Below, piece by piece: positions 24,341-32,296 of a stretch of DNA of 32,527 nt. The position numbers and the translations under genes were made by a program. The stretch covers positions 1 through 32,527 of the forward strand of contig JAQBTH010000016.1 in assembly GCA_027623425.1 (NCBI GenBank), read 5' to 3'. The notes under the pieces are model-generated. The model was not told where the DNA came from. It searched no databases and was given only the letters and a program-made list of their open reading frames with translations. Each line of letters begins with the position of its first letter. The first letter of the stretch is position 1. The DNA comes from a bacterium. GTDB lineage: Bacteria; Margulisbacteria; Marinamargulisbacteria; UBA817; JAQBTH01.

Positions 24341-24685
24341 TTATTGCATCACACAGGCTAAACTTCTCTTATGAGTACGAGGTTGTTGTGGTTGTACCGG
24401 AACAGGTTGTGGTTGTACCGGAAGAGTTTCTACCGGAACATCCGCCTGGGGAACAGAGTTCAGCAGATTACAATTGACACACACACTATTTAAAATATCA
24501 ACAAGGTCTCTCACCCTCACAGGTTGATGATTATCAAAATAAGCCATGCTAAAGTTTGAATTATGTCCTAAATAGTAAGCCCCCTTATAAAGATCGTGAT
24601 GTACACCACCTTTACGAATTGCAATGCCAGTTTGCCCACTTTTCACCACAACATAGCGCCCCCCTGATACTCCACTGGGGAACAC
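24341..24685 (-). pseudogene. C-terminal part of a frameshifted unknown protein
   Basis: The frame has no plausible start of its own. It opens within the 3' end of the next fragment and continues its sequence sense after the GGGGGG tract at 24658-24663: GGRYVVVKSGQTGIAIRKGG, then a segment ending SMAYFDNHQPVRVRDLVDIL. It ends with a Pro/Gln-rich tail (PVQPQPVPVQPQQP) and KRSLACVMQ. One additional G in the tract would fuse it in frame to the 24643-25539 fragment, giving a protein of about 400 residues. Confidence 0.6.
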
Positions 24686-25539
24686 ACTGGTCTACCAGGC
24701 CGAATACTAGAAAAATCTGCCTTATTAGAGAAATGAGTATACACCGTTCTAAATAGTGTCAGCACTATAGGATCCTCAGAAGTAACTGATCGTAGAGATT
24801 GGGCAGCAATCGCTGGCGCCTTCGATAACAAGAAACGAGTAGGTATGTCTCCCCGTGAGCGAACATTTCCATACAAAAATTTAGCTGTTAAGTCATGGGC
24901 TCCCTGTACATCAGAACAAGTGTCCGCTAAAGACCAAGTATGATTAGATCGATTAAAAACCACTCCATTAGGAATATTTTTCGAATGCCTTTCACCTTGT
25001 ACACCTAAACAAATAACATCATCACTCAGCTTGTAAAGCGCATAGTTAACACCATAAATATTTACTAGTTCTGAAATACGTGTGCCGGGCGTTACTCGTT
25101 GTAAAACACCTGAGATAGCGCGTCTGTCATCAGTCATGATGGTATGAATAAACTGACCTAAGTTCTCTTGCAAAATTGCGCCATTAGCGCCACCAGCTAG
25201 CTGAACCGTACGTTGAGTCGCACCAGCCGCCGCCGCACCAGAAACTGGCCTTGGCGTTTGAAAACCAACACCTCCTAACGGAGGTCCAGCAGGGTCATCC
25301 TGTGCAACAAACCTTTTTACGGTAGAAAATTGCCTTATTGGGAGTGCTTCTCTCTTAAGTTCCGATAAAATTTTACACACCAAATTTAAATCTGGCTTAG
25401 CTGAGTGGCAACTAAAAGGTTGCCAACAGTTTGGATTTGTAGACCAAACACCTGAATTACAGGTAAACAACACTCCCTTAACGCCATCAATAGGTTTAGT
25501 AGCTAGGAAATGTATTTTTGAAACACATTGTAAAAACAA
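24643..25539 (-). pseudogene. N-terminal part of a frameshifted unknown secreted-type protein
   Basis: A frame of 298 codons with no family I recognise. It begins at TTG 25539 with a hydrophobic stretch (FLQCVSKIHFLA), then a Cys-containing segment, an Ala/Gly-rich linker (VSGAAAAGATQRTVQLAGGANGA) and a mixed domain (VNIYGVNYALYKLSDDVICLG...RHSKNIPNGVVFNRS read in parts). It ends shortly after the G6 tract as YQGGAMLW. One more T in the T5 run at 25552-25556 would allow an ATG start at 25559 with a complete signal-like MFFILNLLFLQC. Both defects are homopolymer-length changes, so decay, phase variation or sequencing error are all possible. It lies 50 bases downstream of another broken gene. 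Confidence 0.55.
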
Positions 25540-25588
25540 TAAATTGAGGATAAAAACATCTCTTTATTAAAAAAGACCACAATTTTTA

Positions 25589-25831
25589 CTAGTCTGTACG
25601 ATCAAGAGCTGAGAATTGCAACAACCCCGTTTCAACCTCTTTAATGCCCGCCACATTTATTTCCTCAAATAACAACTTTAAATCCCAATGTTGCCGATTC
25701 CCTAGCACGATAACGCCCTTACGGCCTCGATAAAGGCGCAAACAATCCCTTAATTCATCAAAACTATCGAATGAGTCCGTTTCGATAACACTTAAGTGTG
25801 GGTCTAGAAAATGAGACGCAAGATAAGATTT
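25589..25831 (-). pseudogene. 80-codon continuation of the P-loop gene beyond an in-frame TGA
   Basis: Directly after the TGA at 25832-25834 the same frame stays open for 80 codons to a TAG at 25589. It reads KSYLASHFLDPHLSVIETDS, then FDELRDCLRLYRGRKGVIVLG with a Walker-B-like hydrophobic strand, and ends SALDRTD. With the preceding SGPSGI it would complete a Walker A motif GPSGI-G-KS if the TGA were GGA. Coding character is therefore well supported even though the stop cuts it off. Confidence 0.65.
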
Positions 25832-27256
25832 TCAAATTCCGCTAGGGCCTGACATTACAACCCAATCATTTTTAGAAGGTCGAAACGACACATTAACGCA
25901 GTCTACCCCATCCGGAATAGACTCTAGTGACTGTTTAACTTGAAGTGGACTAACAAGATCAGGGGTATCTGGAACCATAAAAATATCAGGAACCTTCCCA
26001 TCAAATACATAGAAAACAGGCGCTTCTTTTACACGCGGTGAGATTCTAGAATACAACCCTCTCATACCTCCCACCAACAAATCTTGGGCAGATTTAGGCG
26101 TAATGTCCCCGTCTTGATCGGAAACTTGAATACGTAATTGATTGCCGTCAAATTTGGCACAAACGTTGTCCTTAAATCTAGCATGGGTAACAAAAGGAGC
26201 GGTGACTTCTTCTGAATCCTCAATTAGATCACCGTTTGGACAAAAGAGCACTATGCGACCATCCTTAAAGCGCAAACGCGCCCTAGTTTGCTTAGTGCCA
26301 TCCAGTTTTAACTCATGTGTGATTTCAAGGCCTTCTAACATTCGCCTATCGTCTGTCGATTCAGGTCCAGGCTCAAGCGCAGAGGCTGCTTCAACGGGCC
26401 GATCATCATCTGTTTCCTGAAAACTATAATCATCAAAATACATCACTACAGTTTCATCTGGGTAATAGTCATCACCATTGTTATAAAGCCAAAGTAAGTC
26501 TTTCCTAGTAACGTCACCGTTCTGACCAACATGTAACACCTTAAGAGAATAATTATTTGGATTTATGTGATCACTATCATATACCCCCGCCTCATCCCAA
26601 TTCAAATGGGTATAAATATCCGATGCTAAAATAACAACACCGTCGTTGGGAACATATTTATCCCTTCCACCCTCTAGCCATTCGGGCACATAAGAATTCG
26701 TATCTGTGTAAGTAGCTGACGTATACCCTGACGGACACTCGCCCACCCAGTTACGAAACACACGGCAATAAGAGCCATTATTTGCATCAAAGTTAATAAT
26801 ATACACAGATTCACCTGATTCATCTGATTCATAAAATTCAACCGAAGTCACTTTAGGAAAAACTGGGTCTTTTGCAAGTTCTAGCATTTTTCCCGGCGGC
26901 AAGTGAGCTGAAAGTCGCTCAAAACAAGAGGCCACATTAGAGGCTCCTTCAAATTCATCTAATGTTGAGAGGGTAAATACGCTATCCATTTCACCTGGAT
27001 TCCAAACCTGACACTTTATAGTAAGCGCAGTAAAACTCATAGTTTCGAGATAGCGCAAGATCGAAGCGGCATTTCCAGGTGCATCGGGCGCTTGAATTGA
27101 TTTAGAAAACCCAACGCTGAGATGAGTGAAAGATGCCGCGACCAATTTAGCAAGATCAGGCTCATGATGCCAGAGCGCACGAAACATAAGCGCCAAAGCC
27201 ATTGCACTAGTTTCAGTTGATGAAAAAGAAATACGTCTAAATAACATAAACGACAT
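25832..27256 (-). CDS. large unknown protein ending at a TGA inside a Walker A motif
   Basis: A 474-residue product with no family I recognise. The N-terminal helical part (ALALMFRALWHHEPDLAKLVAASF) leads to a tract of acidic beta-like sequence with Asp/Tyr clusters (DESGESVYIINFDANNGSY; NNGDDYYPDETVVMYFDDYS). A further region (LKLDGTKQTRARLRFKDGRIVLFCPNGD in parts) looks like antiparallel strands. The end, NDWVVMSGPSGI, is the start of a P-loop. A possible minus promoter is TTGTTT (27315-27320) with TATAAA (27291-27296). No ribosome site is evident at the ATG. Most likely an ATP-binding protein truncated by a nonsense change. Confidence 0.6.
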   Translation of the reverse strand: MSFMLFRRISFSSTETSAMALALMFRALWHHEPDLAKLVAASFTHLSVGFSKSIQAPDAPGNAASILRYLETMSFTALTIKCQVWNPGEMDSVFTLSTLDEFEGASNVASCFERLSAHLPPGKMLELAKDPVFPKVTSVEFYESDESGESVYIINFDANNGSYCRVFRNWVGECPSGYTSATYTDTNSYVPEWLEGGRDKYVPNDGVVILASDIYTHLNWDEAGVYDSDHINPNNYSLKVLHVGQNGDVTRKDLLWLYNNGDDYYPDETVVMYFDDYSFQETDDDRPVEAASALEPGPESTDDRRMLEGLEITHELKLDGTKQTRARLRFKDGRIVLFCPNGDLIEDSEEVTAPFVTHARFKDNVCAKFDGNQLRIQVSDQDGDITPKSAQDLLVGGMRGLYSRISPRVKEAPVFYVFDGKVPDIFMVPDTPDLVSPLQVKQSLESIPDGVDCVNVSFRPSKNDWVVMSGPSGI

Positions 27257-27290
27257 TAATACAATAAATTTAAGACTTTATCAAGTATTT

Positions 27291-27320
27291 TTTATACACT
27301 AAATACACTATAAAAAACAA
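27291..27320 (-). promoter_or_regulatory. possible promoter of the P-loop gene
   Basis: On the minus strand TTGTTT and TATAAA are 18 bases apart, placing a start about 28 bases before the ATG at 27256. The region is very AT-rich, so chance matches are easy. Confidence 0.3.
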
Positions 27321-27429
27321 AAATGCACAAACACCGAAAAACAGATAGAATACCAAGGCAAGATAAATTAGTAAATGCCAAGCCCAGATACCAACTAATC
27401 TGTTACAATACGTCTAAATGGAGGTAAAA

Positions 27430-27702
27430 ATGGCCCACCAACTTTATTTTATTGCTGACAAAATTTTTCAATTACTTTACATCGCATTAATGATTCGCAT
27501 CGTACTGTCTTGGATTCCGCACAACCCATACAACCCGTTAATCGAATTTATTTATAAGATTACAGCGCCCATTCTAGACCCATTTCGCAGTCTAATTCCC
27601 CCTATTGGTGGGTTTGACCTTACGCCAATTTTTGCTTTCATCGCAATCGGTGTGGTTAAAAACATCGTATTTATGCTAATACGCCTATTCTTTACGGGGT
27701 AA
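27430..27702 (+). CDS. yggT: YggT-family membrane protein
   Basis: A 90-residue integral membrane protein. One YggT repeat is visible: two hydrophobic segments (IFQLLYIALMIRIVLSWI and PIFAFIAIGVVKNIVFMLIRLFF) joined by the signature NPYNPLIEFIYKITAPILDP, with PFRSLIPP. The ATG at 27430 has GGAGG five bases upstream; the ATG at 27418 contains that site and is rejected. The family is linked to osmotic tolerance and envelope functions. It is convergent with proC, its frequent neighbour. Confidence 0.9.
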   Translation: MAHQLYFIADKIFQLLYIALMIRIVLSWIPHNPYNPLIEFIYKITAPILDPFRSLIPPIGGFDLTPIFAFIAIGVVKNIVFMLIRLFFTG

Positions 27703-27707
27703 AACCG

Positions 27708-28499
27708 TTAAGTCAGTTCCTGACTACGTGCCACAGCGGCATTAACCACGTCACGAAACGCGCTACCGAGCCCCTGCCGATCAAATTCGGTCAACCCTGC
27801 CACCGTAGTGCCGCCAGGGCTAGACACGTCCAATATTAACGTCTCAGGGTCCTTACCAGAATCCATCAGCATTTGTCCAGCTCCCCTTAACGTTTGAGCA
27901 ATCAGAGTGATCGCCTGATCGGGACTTAAATCCGCATCCGTCGCAATAGGCATAATTTCACGGGCAATTTTGTAAAAATAAGCAGGCCCACTACCACTAA
28001 TACCCGTCACCACATGCATTTGGGATTCGTTTACTTCGATTACCCGACCCACACATTCAAATAGGTCGGAAACCACTTGTTTAATTTTGTCGCTTACAAA
28101 CGTATTTACACAGAACGCCGTCATTCCCTCACCTAACAAGGCAGGCGTATTGGGCATAACACGAATAACTGGAACCTTCTCACCCAAATAATGTGTAAAC
28201 ACAGAACTCGCTTTTCCAGCAACAATGCTCACCACCGTTTTACCTTCCCATGAACAGGATCCAAGTCCACCCAATAAATCAGCCAAATGCTGCGGTTTCA
28301 CACACACAAAAATCAAATCCGAGCCGGCCACTACGTCCGCCACAGAAACACTTTTCACACCCATTTCATTGGCCATTCGCAAGCGTGACACATTCGTATC
28401 GACAGCCAAACACTCCGTCACATTTCCATAGGTAATAAACCCAGACCACAAGGCTTCAGCCATTTTTCCAAAGCCAATAAAGCCCAATTTAGTTGTCAT
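27708..28499 (-). CDS. proC: pyrroline-5-carboxylate reductase
   Basis: A 263-residue NAD(P)H-dependent enzyme for the last step of proline synthesis. It has an N-terminal Rossmann motif LGFIGFGKMAEALWSG, FVCVKPQ, VIRVMPNTPALLGEGMTA and the C-terminal catalytic/dimer block TGISGSGPAYFY...GAGQML, with DVSSPGGTTVAGL. Length is typical. Its ATG shares one base with the lemA stop (TAATG), so it is translationally coupled. Confidence 0.96.
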   Translation of the reverse strand: MTTKLGFIGFGKMAEALWSGFITYGNVTECLAVDTNVSRLRMANEMGVKSVSVADVVAGSDLIFVCVKPQHLADLLGGLGSCSWEGKTVVSIVAGKASSVFTHYLGEKVPVIRVMPNTPALLGEGMTAFCVNTFVSDKIKQVVSDLFECVGRVIEVNESQMHVVTGISGSGPAYFYKIAREIMPIATDADLSPDQAITLIAQTLRGAGQMLMDSGKDPETLILDVSSPGGTTVAGLTEFDRQGLGSAFRDVVNAAVARSQELT

Positions 28500-29080
28500 T
28501 AATCAAACTCCACAACAGGTGTTTTAGTCGCCTCATTTTCAATTTGAAAATAGTCTGTCTTTTTGAAATCATTCCATTCAGCCACATACCGATACGGAAA
28601 CGTACGAATGGTACGATTATAGAGCTTCACATTTTCATTATAACGACGGCGCTCAACTGAAAGACGGTTTTCACTGCCTGATAATTCATCCATCAAACGA
28701 TTAAAATTCTCATTTGCCTTTAAATTCGGATACCGTTCAACCACCACCAATAAACGAGACAAATACCCTTCCATTTGATTCGATACATCCAGTTTTTGAC
28801 TGCGGGAATTTGCACCTGCTAATTTGGCACGAGACGCTGCAATATTGGTGAATAATTCCTGTTCGTGAAGGGCATACCCCTTAACAGCACGCACTAAATT
28901 GGGCACCAAATCATACCGACGTTGCAATTGATTTTCAACTTGCGCCCAGGACGAATCAATACTTTCATCCAAGGTAATCAAATGATTGCGTAAAGACTGA
29001 TAATATAAAAAGCCTACAACCAAAACCCCCACAAGTCCCAATATAATATAATTTCGTTTTTGTGCGTTATTCATGGCCAT
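28499..29080 (-). CDS. lemA: LemA family protein
   Basis: A 193-residue membrane-anchored helical protein. A single N-terminal membrane segment (YIILGLVGVLVVGFLYY, residues 11-27) precedes the family core: ESIDSSWAQVENQLQRRYDL then VPNLVRAVKGYA, LLVVVERYPNLKANENF, ENRLSVERRRYNENVKLYN and a terminal FPYRYVAEWNDFKKTDYFQ. An alternative ATG lies six bases downstream at 29074. LemA is often found with TPM-domain proteins, as here two genes upstream. Its biochemical role is unknown. Confidence 0.93.
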   Translation of the reverse strand: MAMNNAQKRNYIILGLVGVLVVGFLYYQSLRNHLITLDESIDSSWAQVENQLQRRYDLVPNLVRAVKGYALHEQELFTNIAASRAKLAGANSRSQKLDVSNQMEGYLSRLLVVVERYPNLKANENFNRLMDELSGSENRLSVERRRYNENVKLYNRTIRTFPYRYVAEWNDFKKTDYFQIENEATKTPVVEFD

Positions 29081-29115
29081 ATTATAAGCCTTTAGGCGAA
29101 AAAAAACAAAGTAAA

Positions 29116-29580
29116 CTAGGCCTTATTGTATCGATTCCAATATATGTGACCAGCCAAAAAGAAAGGCAAAGTAAATCCAAGGCTGATATGAAAATATTCC
29201 AATATTTCGCGAAAAATATCATTACCCGTGTAATACATACCATAGGCAGAACCGGCTAAAAGGCCAATCAAAATCACGTTCCAAACACCAGAACGGGTAT
29301 AGAGTCCTTTACGAAGTCTGGGAGCCACATGGATACCCAAATACAAGCCATACAACACCAACATGACAAAGGCCGACGCCCCATGAAGGCTTAGTACACT
29401 ATGTTGAAGTGGGTGTTTAGATACCCCTAACGCAGTTTGAACCCTAAAAAACACATCCAATACCACATAAGTAAGACCTGAGCACCACGATAACATAACA
29501 AAGAAAAGCAACACCCATTTGCTATTCACCCGGGACTCCACCCATTGGAAAAAGGTAAATAACCGCAATCTATCGCTCAT
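29116..29580 (-). CDS. four-helix membrane protein, possible b-type haem protein
   Basis: A 154-residue protein with four hydrophobic segments: about residues 22-45 (WVLLFFVMLSWCSGLTYVVLDVFF), 68-86, 102-117 and 133-147. Histidines fall within or next to helices: KHPLQHSVLSLHGASAF, LGIHVAPRL, EYFHISLGF and AGHIYW. That pattern resembles small cytochrome b561-like or DUF4405-type haem-binding proteins, with paired His ligands. Haem binding is inference. The ATG has GGAG seven bases upstream. It sits between the TPM-domain cluster and lemA. Confidence 0.7.
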   Translation of the reverse strand: MSDRLRLFTFFQWVESRVNSKWVLLFFVMLSWCSGLTYVVLDVFFRVQTALGVSKHPLQHSVLSLHGASAFVMLVLYGLYLGIHVAPRLRKGLYTRSGVWNVILIGLLAGSAYGMYYTGNDIFREILEYFHISLGFTLPFFLAGHIYWNRYNKA

Positions 29581-29663
29581 TAAGGTTCTCCATAGCCTAT
29601 ATCATAGCGTAATTATTAGGTTACCAAAAGAAAGGCTTTGACAAACATTACAAATAAACTCAG

Positions 29664-30128
29664 CTATACAAAAGCAGTGCTTTGACGACTTGGGTTTGGT
29701 TGAGAAAGAAATTTACCATCAGGAAATTGAATTAAAAATCGAGGAAATTTTTTCAAATAAGGCATTTCGATTACAATCTGGCGACAGGCATCCATCAACG
29801 ATTTATCACAAAAGCCTCTAGCTATAACAGTGGTAGACACGCCCGCTGACGAACTGACTCGAACGCATAACAATTTCTCTGATGCTCGGGTTAATGGTAA
29901 ATCAAAAAAGCGAATATAGGCGCTATCAGGCTTTGGAATAAAATGAGCCACTAATCCGTTGCACAAGGCCTGATTCACAGTTAAATCTGCCCTAGCAAAT
30001 CCTTGAGCCTCACCCATAGTTGGGTTTATATCTGGATTGGGAGAAACTTTATTTCTAACACCACTTAAATGATCCAAATTAATCACCTCGTTTAGAATTA
30101 TCGCAACAATAGTTAGAAAAAATTTCAA
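29664..30128 (-). CDS. small secreted protein of unknown function with four cysteines
   Basis: The open frame extends upstream to 30254, but that part is the out-of-frame copy of the Gly-rich tail of the TPM gene. I therefore start at TTG 30128, giving 154 residues that begin KFFLTIVAIILNEVIN, a signal-peptide-like N-terminus. The remainder has MGEAQGFARADLTVNQALCN, then LLCVRVSSSAG, GFCDKSLMDACRQIVIEMPY and a polar end. Four cysteines may form two disulfides after export. I recognise no family. Confidence 0.5.
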   Translation of the reverse strand: MKFFLTIVAIILNEVINLDHLSGVRNKVSPNPDINPTMGEAQGFARADLTVNQALCNGLVAHFIPKPDSAYIRFFDLPLTRASEKLLCVRVSSSAGVSTTVIARGFCDKSLMDACRQIVIEMPYLKKFPRFLIQFPDGKFLSQPNPSRQSTAFV

Positions 30129-30147
30129 AAAATTAAGCGAAATGGCA

Positions 30148-30915
30148 TCAAAAGCCCCTAGAGGAACCCCCACCGCCAGCGCCTCCGCCGCCAAAACCAC
30201 CAAACCCGCTGCCACCGCCAAAAAAGCCTCCGCGATAACGCCCCCTAGAACCACTCAGTCCACCCAACAGAAAAAGAAGTGGCAACCACTTCATATGACG
30301 CCCATGACGCCCTAAACGGCTAAGAATCGTGATAAGTACTATTAAAAATATAAACACAAAAATTGTCTCTTTCCATCCAGAACCCTGTGAATTCGAATAA
30401 ACAGGCATCGGAACACGCCCATCCAATTGCAAAGCAACATTAAAATATTCCGAAAGTTGCTTAGCTATAACCAAATGGCCCGATCGCACACCCGCTCCAA
30501 ACTCGTTTTTCTTAAACTCAGGCACAACGTAATCATCCAATATTGCGCCTGCCTTACCATCTGGAATGATACCCTCTAAACCGTAACCCACTTCAATTCG
30601 CACTTTTCTGTCCCCCACAGCCACCAGTACTAATAGACCACGATCAGAGTTTTTGTGACCGATGCCCGCGATTTCGAATAATCGTACGGCATACTCCTCA
30701 ACACTTAGCCCATCCAACGAATCCACCACAACAGACGTTAATTGCACTTGCGCCGCCCGATCAAGTTGTGCAGAAACACTATTTAATAGCGCCACTTCTT
30801 GTGGAGACAACACCCCTACGGTGTCGGTGACATAACCCGTCAGTTTTGGAAATGATGCAAATGTCAGACTTTGAGTACTTCCCAACATTAGCAGTAACAC
30901 AAGAATAATTCGCAT
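30148..30915 (-). CDS. TPM-domain membrane protein with Gly-rich tail
   Basis: A 255-residue protein of the TPM (YgcG/Psb32-like) family. The ATG at 30915 has GAGG six bases upstream and lies one base after the previous stop. A signal peptide (MRIILVLLLMLGSTQSLTFA) is followed by the TPM domain: LTGYVTDTVGVLSPQEVALLN in parts, VSAQLDRAAQVQLTSVVVDSL, LFEIAGIGHKNSDRGLLVLV, KVRIEVGYGLEGIIPDGKAG. A membrane helix (TIFVFIFLIVLITIL) and a terminal run of GGG/GFGGFGGGG follow. These proteins often pair with LemA. It is downstream of the ECF sigma/NrsF genes. Confidence 0.92.
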   Translation of the reverse strand: MRIILVLLLMLGSTQSLTFASFPKLTGYVTDTVGVLSPQEVALLNSVSAQLDRAAQVQLTSVVVDSLDGLSVEEYAVRLFEIAGIGHKNSDRGLLVLVAVGDRKVRIEVGYGLEGIIPDGKAGAILDDYVVPEFKKNEFGAGVRSGHLVIAKQLSEYFNVALQLDGRVPMPVYSNSQGSGWKETIFVFIFLIVLITILSRLGRHGRHMKWLPLLFLLGGLSGSRGRYRGGFFGGGSGFGGFGGGGAGGGGSSRGF

Positions 30916-30916
30916 T

Positions 30917-31537
30917 TTAAGCCTCTTTGATAACAACCCAGCCAATTGCGGCCACAACAAACGCGCTTAATAGCATAGAAAGACCATGCCAAAGTAACAA
31001 GTGAGCCCCCTGATCTACCGGGCAGATAAATTGAAGCGCCAAACCACCCACAACAGACGATCCAATCGCCAAATAGGCCACAGTACGACGCTTATCAAAT
31101 ACTCTAATTCGGCTAAAATGCAAAAGCCCCACCACAATTGGAATTACATTTAGCATTAAAATCATTTTTACACAGCCCCAAGACGGACCAACCGCAAAAT
31201 GCGACGTACGAGATACCAATAAGCCAAACCAAATAATCGCACTTGCTAGCCCAAAATGAAACCGCTGTTGCGGAATACCAGGCATACTTGTACGAAAAGC
31301 ACTATACAAGGTTCCCCAACTCAAGACCGCCAATAATACCGTTTCAATCAGGAAATGCAACAATGTCATCTGAGTTGATAAATTAAATCGAACACCAAAA
31401 ACAAATGCACCAGCAACACCAACCAAAAACGTAAGTGCTACCGCGATCCGCCAACGAGAAACAGGAGAGGTAATAGGATTAACTGCAACCAAATCGGCTG
31501 ATAATGAATCCATTAGTGATGTCTGTAATTTACTCAT
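30917..31537 (-). CDS. NrsF/DUF1109-family membrane anti-sigma factor
   Basis: A 206-residue protein with six predicted membrane helices. The family signature near the C-terminus is present as FICPVDQGAHLLLWHGL, containing the conserved Cys, His and WH. Its ATG overlaps the stop of the ECF sigma gene (ATGA type), the usual arrangement for a sigma factor and its membrane-bound inhibitor. In Caulobacter NrsF senses redox or metal stress through cysteines; the same cue here is inference. It has few cysteines (about three) available for such sensing. Confidence 0.85.
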   Translation of the reverse strand: MSKLQTSLMDSLSADLVAVNPITSPVSRWRIAVALTFLVGVAGAFVFGVRFNLSTQMTLLHFLIETVLLAVLSWGTLYSAFRTSMPGIPQQRFHFGLASAIIWFGLLVSRTSHFAVGPSWGCVKMILMLNVIPIVVGLLHFSRIRVFDKRRTVAYLAIGSSVVGGLALQFICPVDQGAHLLLWHGLSMLLSAFVVAAIGWVVIKEA

Positions 31538-32088
31538 AAAACATACCCATACTTTCGCTTCAAATAATATTTTATTTTTTCATATCCCCGATGCGCCGTC
31601 ACCTTTACATCAGATACAGAAATATTCAGTCGTTCGGCAATTTCGGTTACAGAAAATCCCTGAAGCTTAAGCAATGTTATAACATCTCGCTGCTTGGGTT
31701 TTAAGACATCCATTGCTTCTCTTATATGTGAAACTGATTCGCTGTCTTCGGATTGGCGTTCTAAATTCCAAGGTGACGCAATCAAAAGAACCGTATCGTC
31801 AGATCCAGTTACGTGCTCTCTATTTTTATACATTTTCTTCAAAAAGGTATTTAATTTTCGTGATGCAATAGAAAACACCCAAGGGGCAACCGCATAATCA
31901 GCACAATAGTTTGGCAGTGACCCATGAATCCCAAGCAATACCTCTTGTACCACATCATCTATATCTTGGGGTGAATGCAATCGACACGTTAAATAAGGGG
32001 AAATCATTTTAAGCACCCGTTCTAAAAATAGACGATACGCCACCTTATCCCCATTTTGCGCCGCAATTAATAAATCTTTGATGGGCAT
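31534..32088 (-). CDS. ECF-type RNA polymerase sigma factor
   Basis: A 184-residue sigma factor with region 2 (LERVLKMISPYLTCRL, DIDDVVQEVLLGIHGSLPNY, APWVFSIASRKLNTFLKK) and region 4 (AMDVLKPKQRDVITLLKLQG then FSVTEIAERLNISVSDVKVTAHRGYEKIK). There is no region 1.1 or 3, so it is group IV. It is co-translated with its NrsF-type regulator and probably controls the downstream TPM, LemA and proC genes (inference). I could not identify a shared promoter motif with certainty. Confidence 0.93.
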   Translation of the reverse strand: MPIKDLLIAAQNGDKVAYRLFLERVLKMISPYLTCRLHSPQDIDDVVQEVLLGIHGSLPNYCADYAVAPWVFSIASRKLNTFLKKMYKNREHVTGSDDTVLLIASPWNLERQSEDSESVSHIREAMDVLKPKQRDVITLLKLQGFSVTEIAERLNISVSDVKVTAHRGYEKIKYYLKRKYGYVL

Positions 32089-32174
32089 ATTCGCATTCTT
32101 TCAATTGCCAAGACAATAGTCAATTAAAACTAAATAGCGGTATAACCAGATATAAAACCAGGCGTTTCTTTATA

Positions 32175-32203
32175 TTGACTTACGCACTTTTAATTAGTAC
32201 CCT
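32175..32203 (+). promoter_or_regulatory. promoter of tRNA-Ala
   Basis: TTGACT (32175-32180), a 17-base spacer and TACCCT (32198-32203) lie 17 bases before the tRNA, the same geometry as the tRNA-His promoter. The -10 box is a poor match. Confidence 0.45.
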
Positions 32204-32220
32204 ATTACCTACCTCGATGT

Positions 32221-32296
32221 GGGGGTATAGCTCAGCTGGGAGAGCGTCTGCCTTGCACGCAGAAGGTCATCGGTTCGATCCCGGTTACCTCCACCA
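32221..32296 (+). tRNA. tRNA-Ala (TGC anticodon)
   Basis: A full cloverleaf. Acceptor GGGGGTA pairs with TACCTCC and contains the G3:U70 pair that marks alanine tRNAs. The D arm is AGCTCAGCTGGGAGAGC. The anticodon stem TCTGC/GCAGA encloses CTTGCAC with anticodon TGC. The T arm is CGGTTCGATCCCG. CCA is encoded. Confidence 0.98.

Noticed and set aside
25832-25834. Genome-wide recoding of UGA to glycine
   Set aside because: TGA ends many intact genes here at the expected family length, several in ATGA or GTGA overlaps (tsaD, htpG, the first U32 gene).
26154-26170. Sigma-54 promoter TGGCAC-N5-TTGTC, considered because rpoN is present
   Set aside because: The -12 element lacks the GC of TTGC, it points antisense inside a gene, and no other good match was seen in the window.
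30129-30254. Longer secreted protein starting at 30254
   Set aside because: This part is the out-of-frame reading of the Gly-rich tail of the TPM gene; the signal-like N-terminus starts at 30128.
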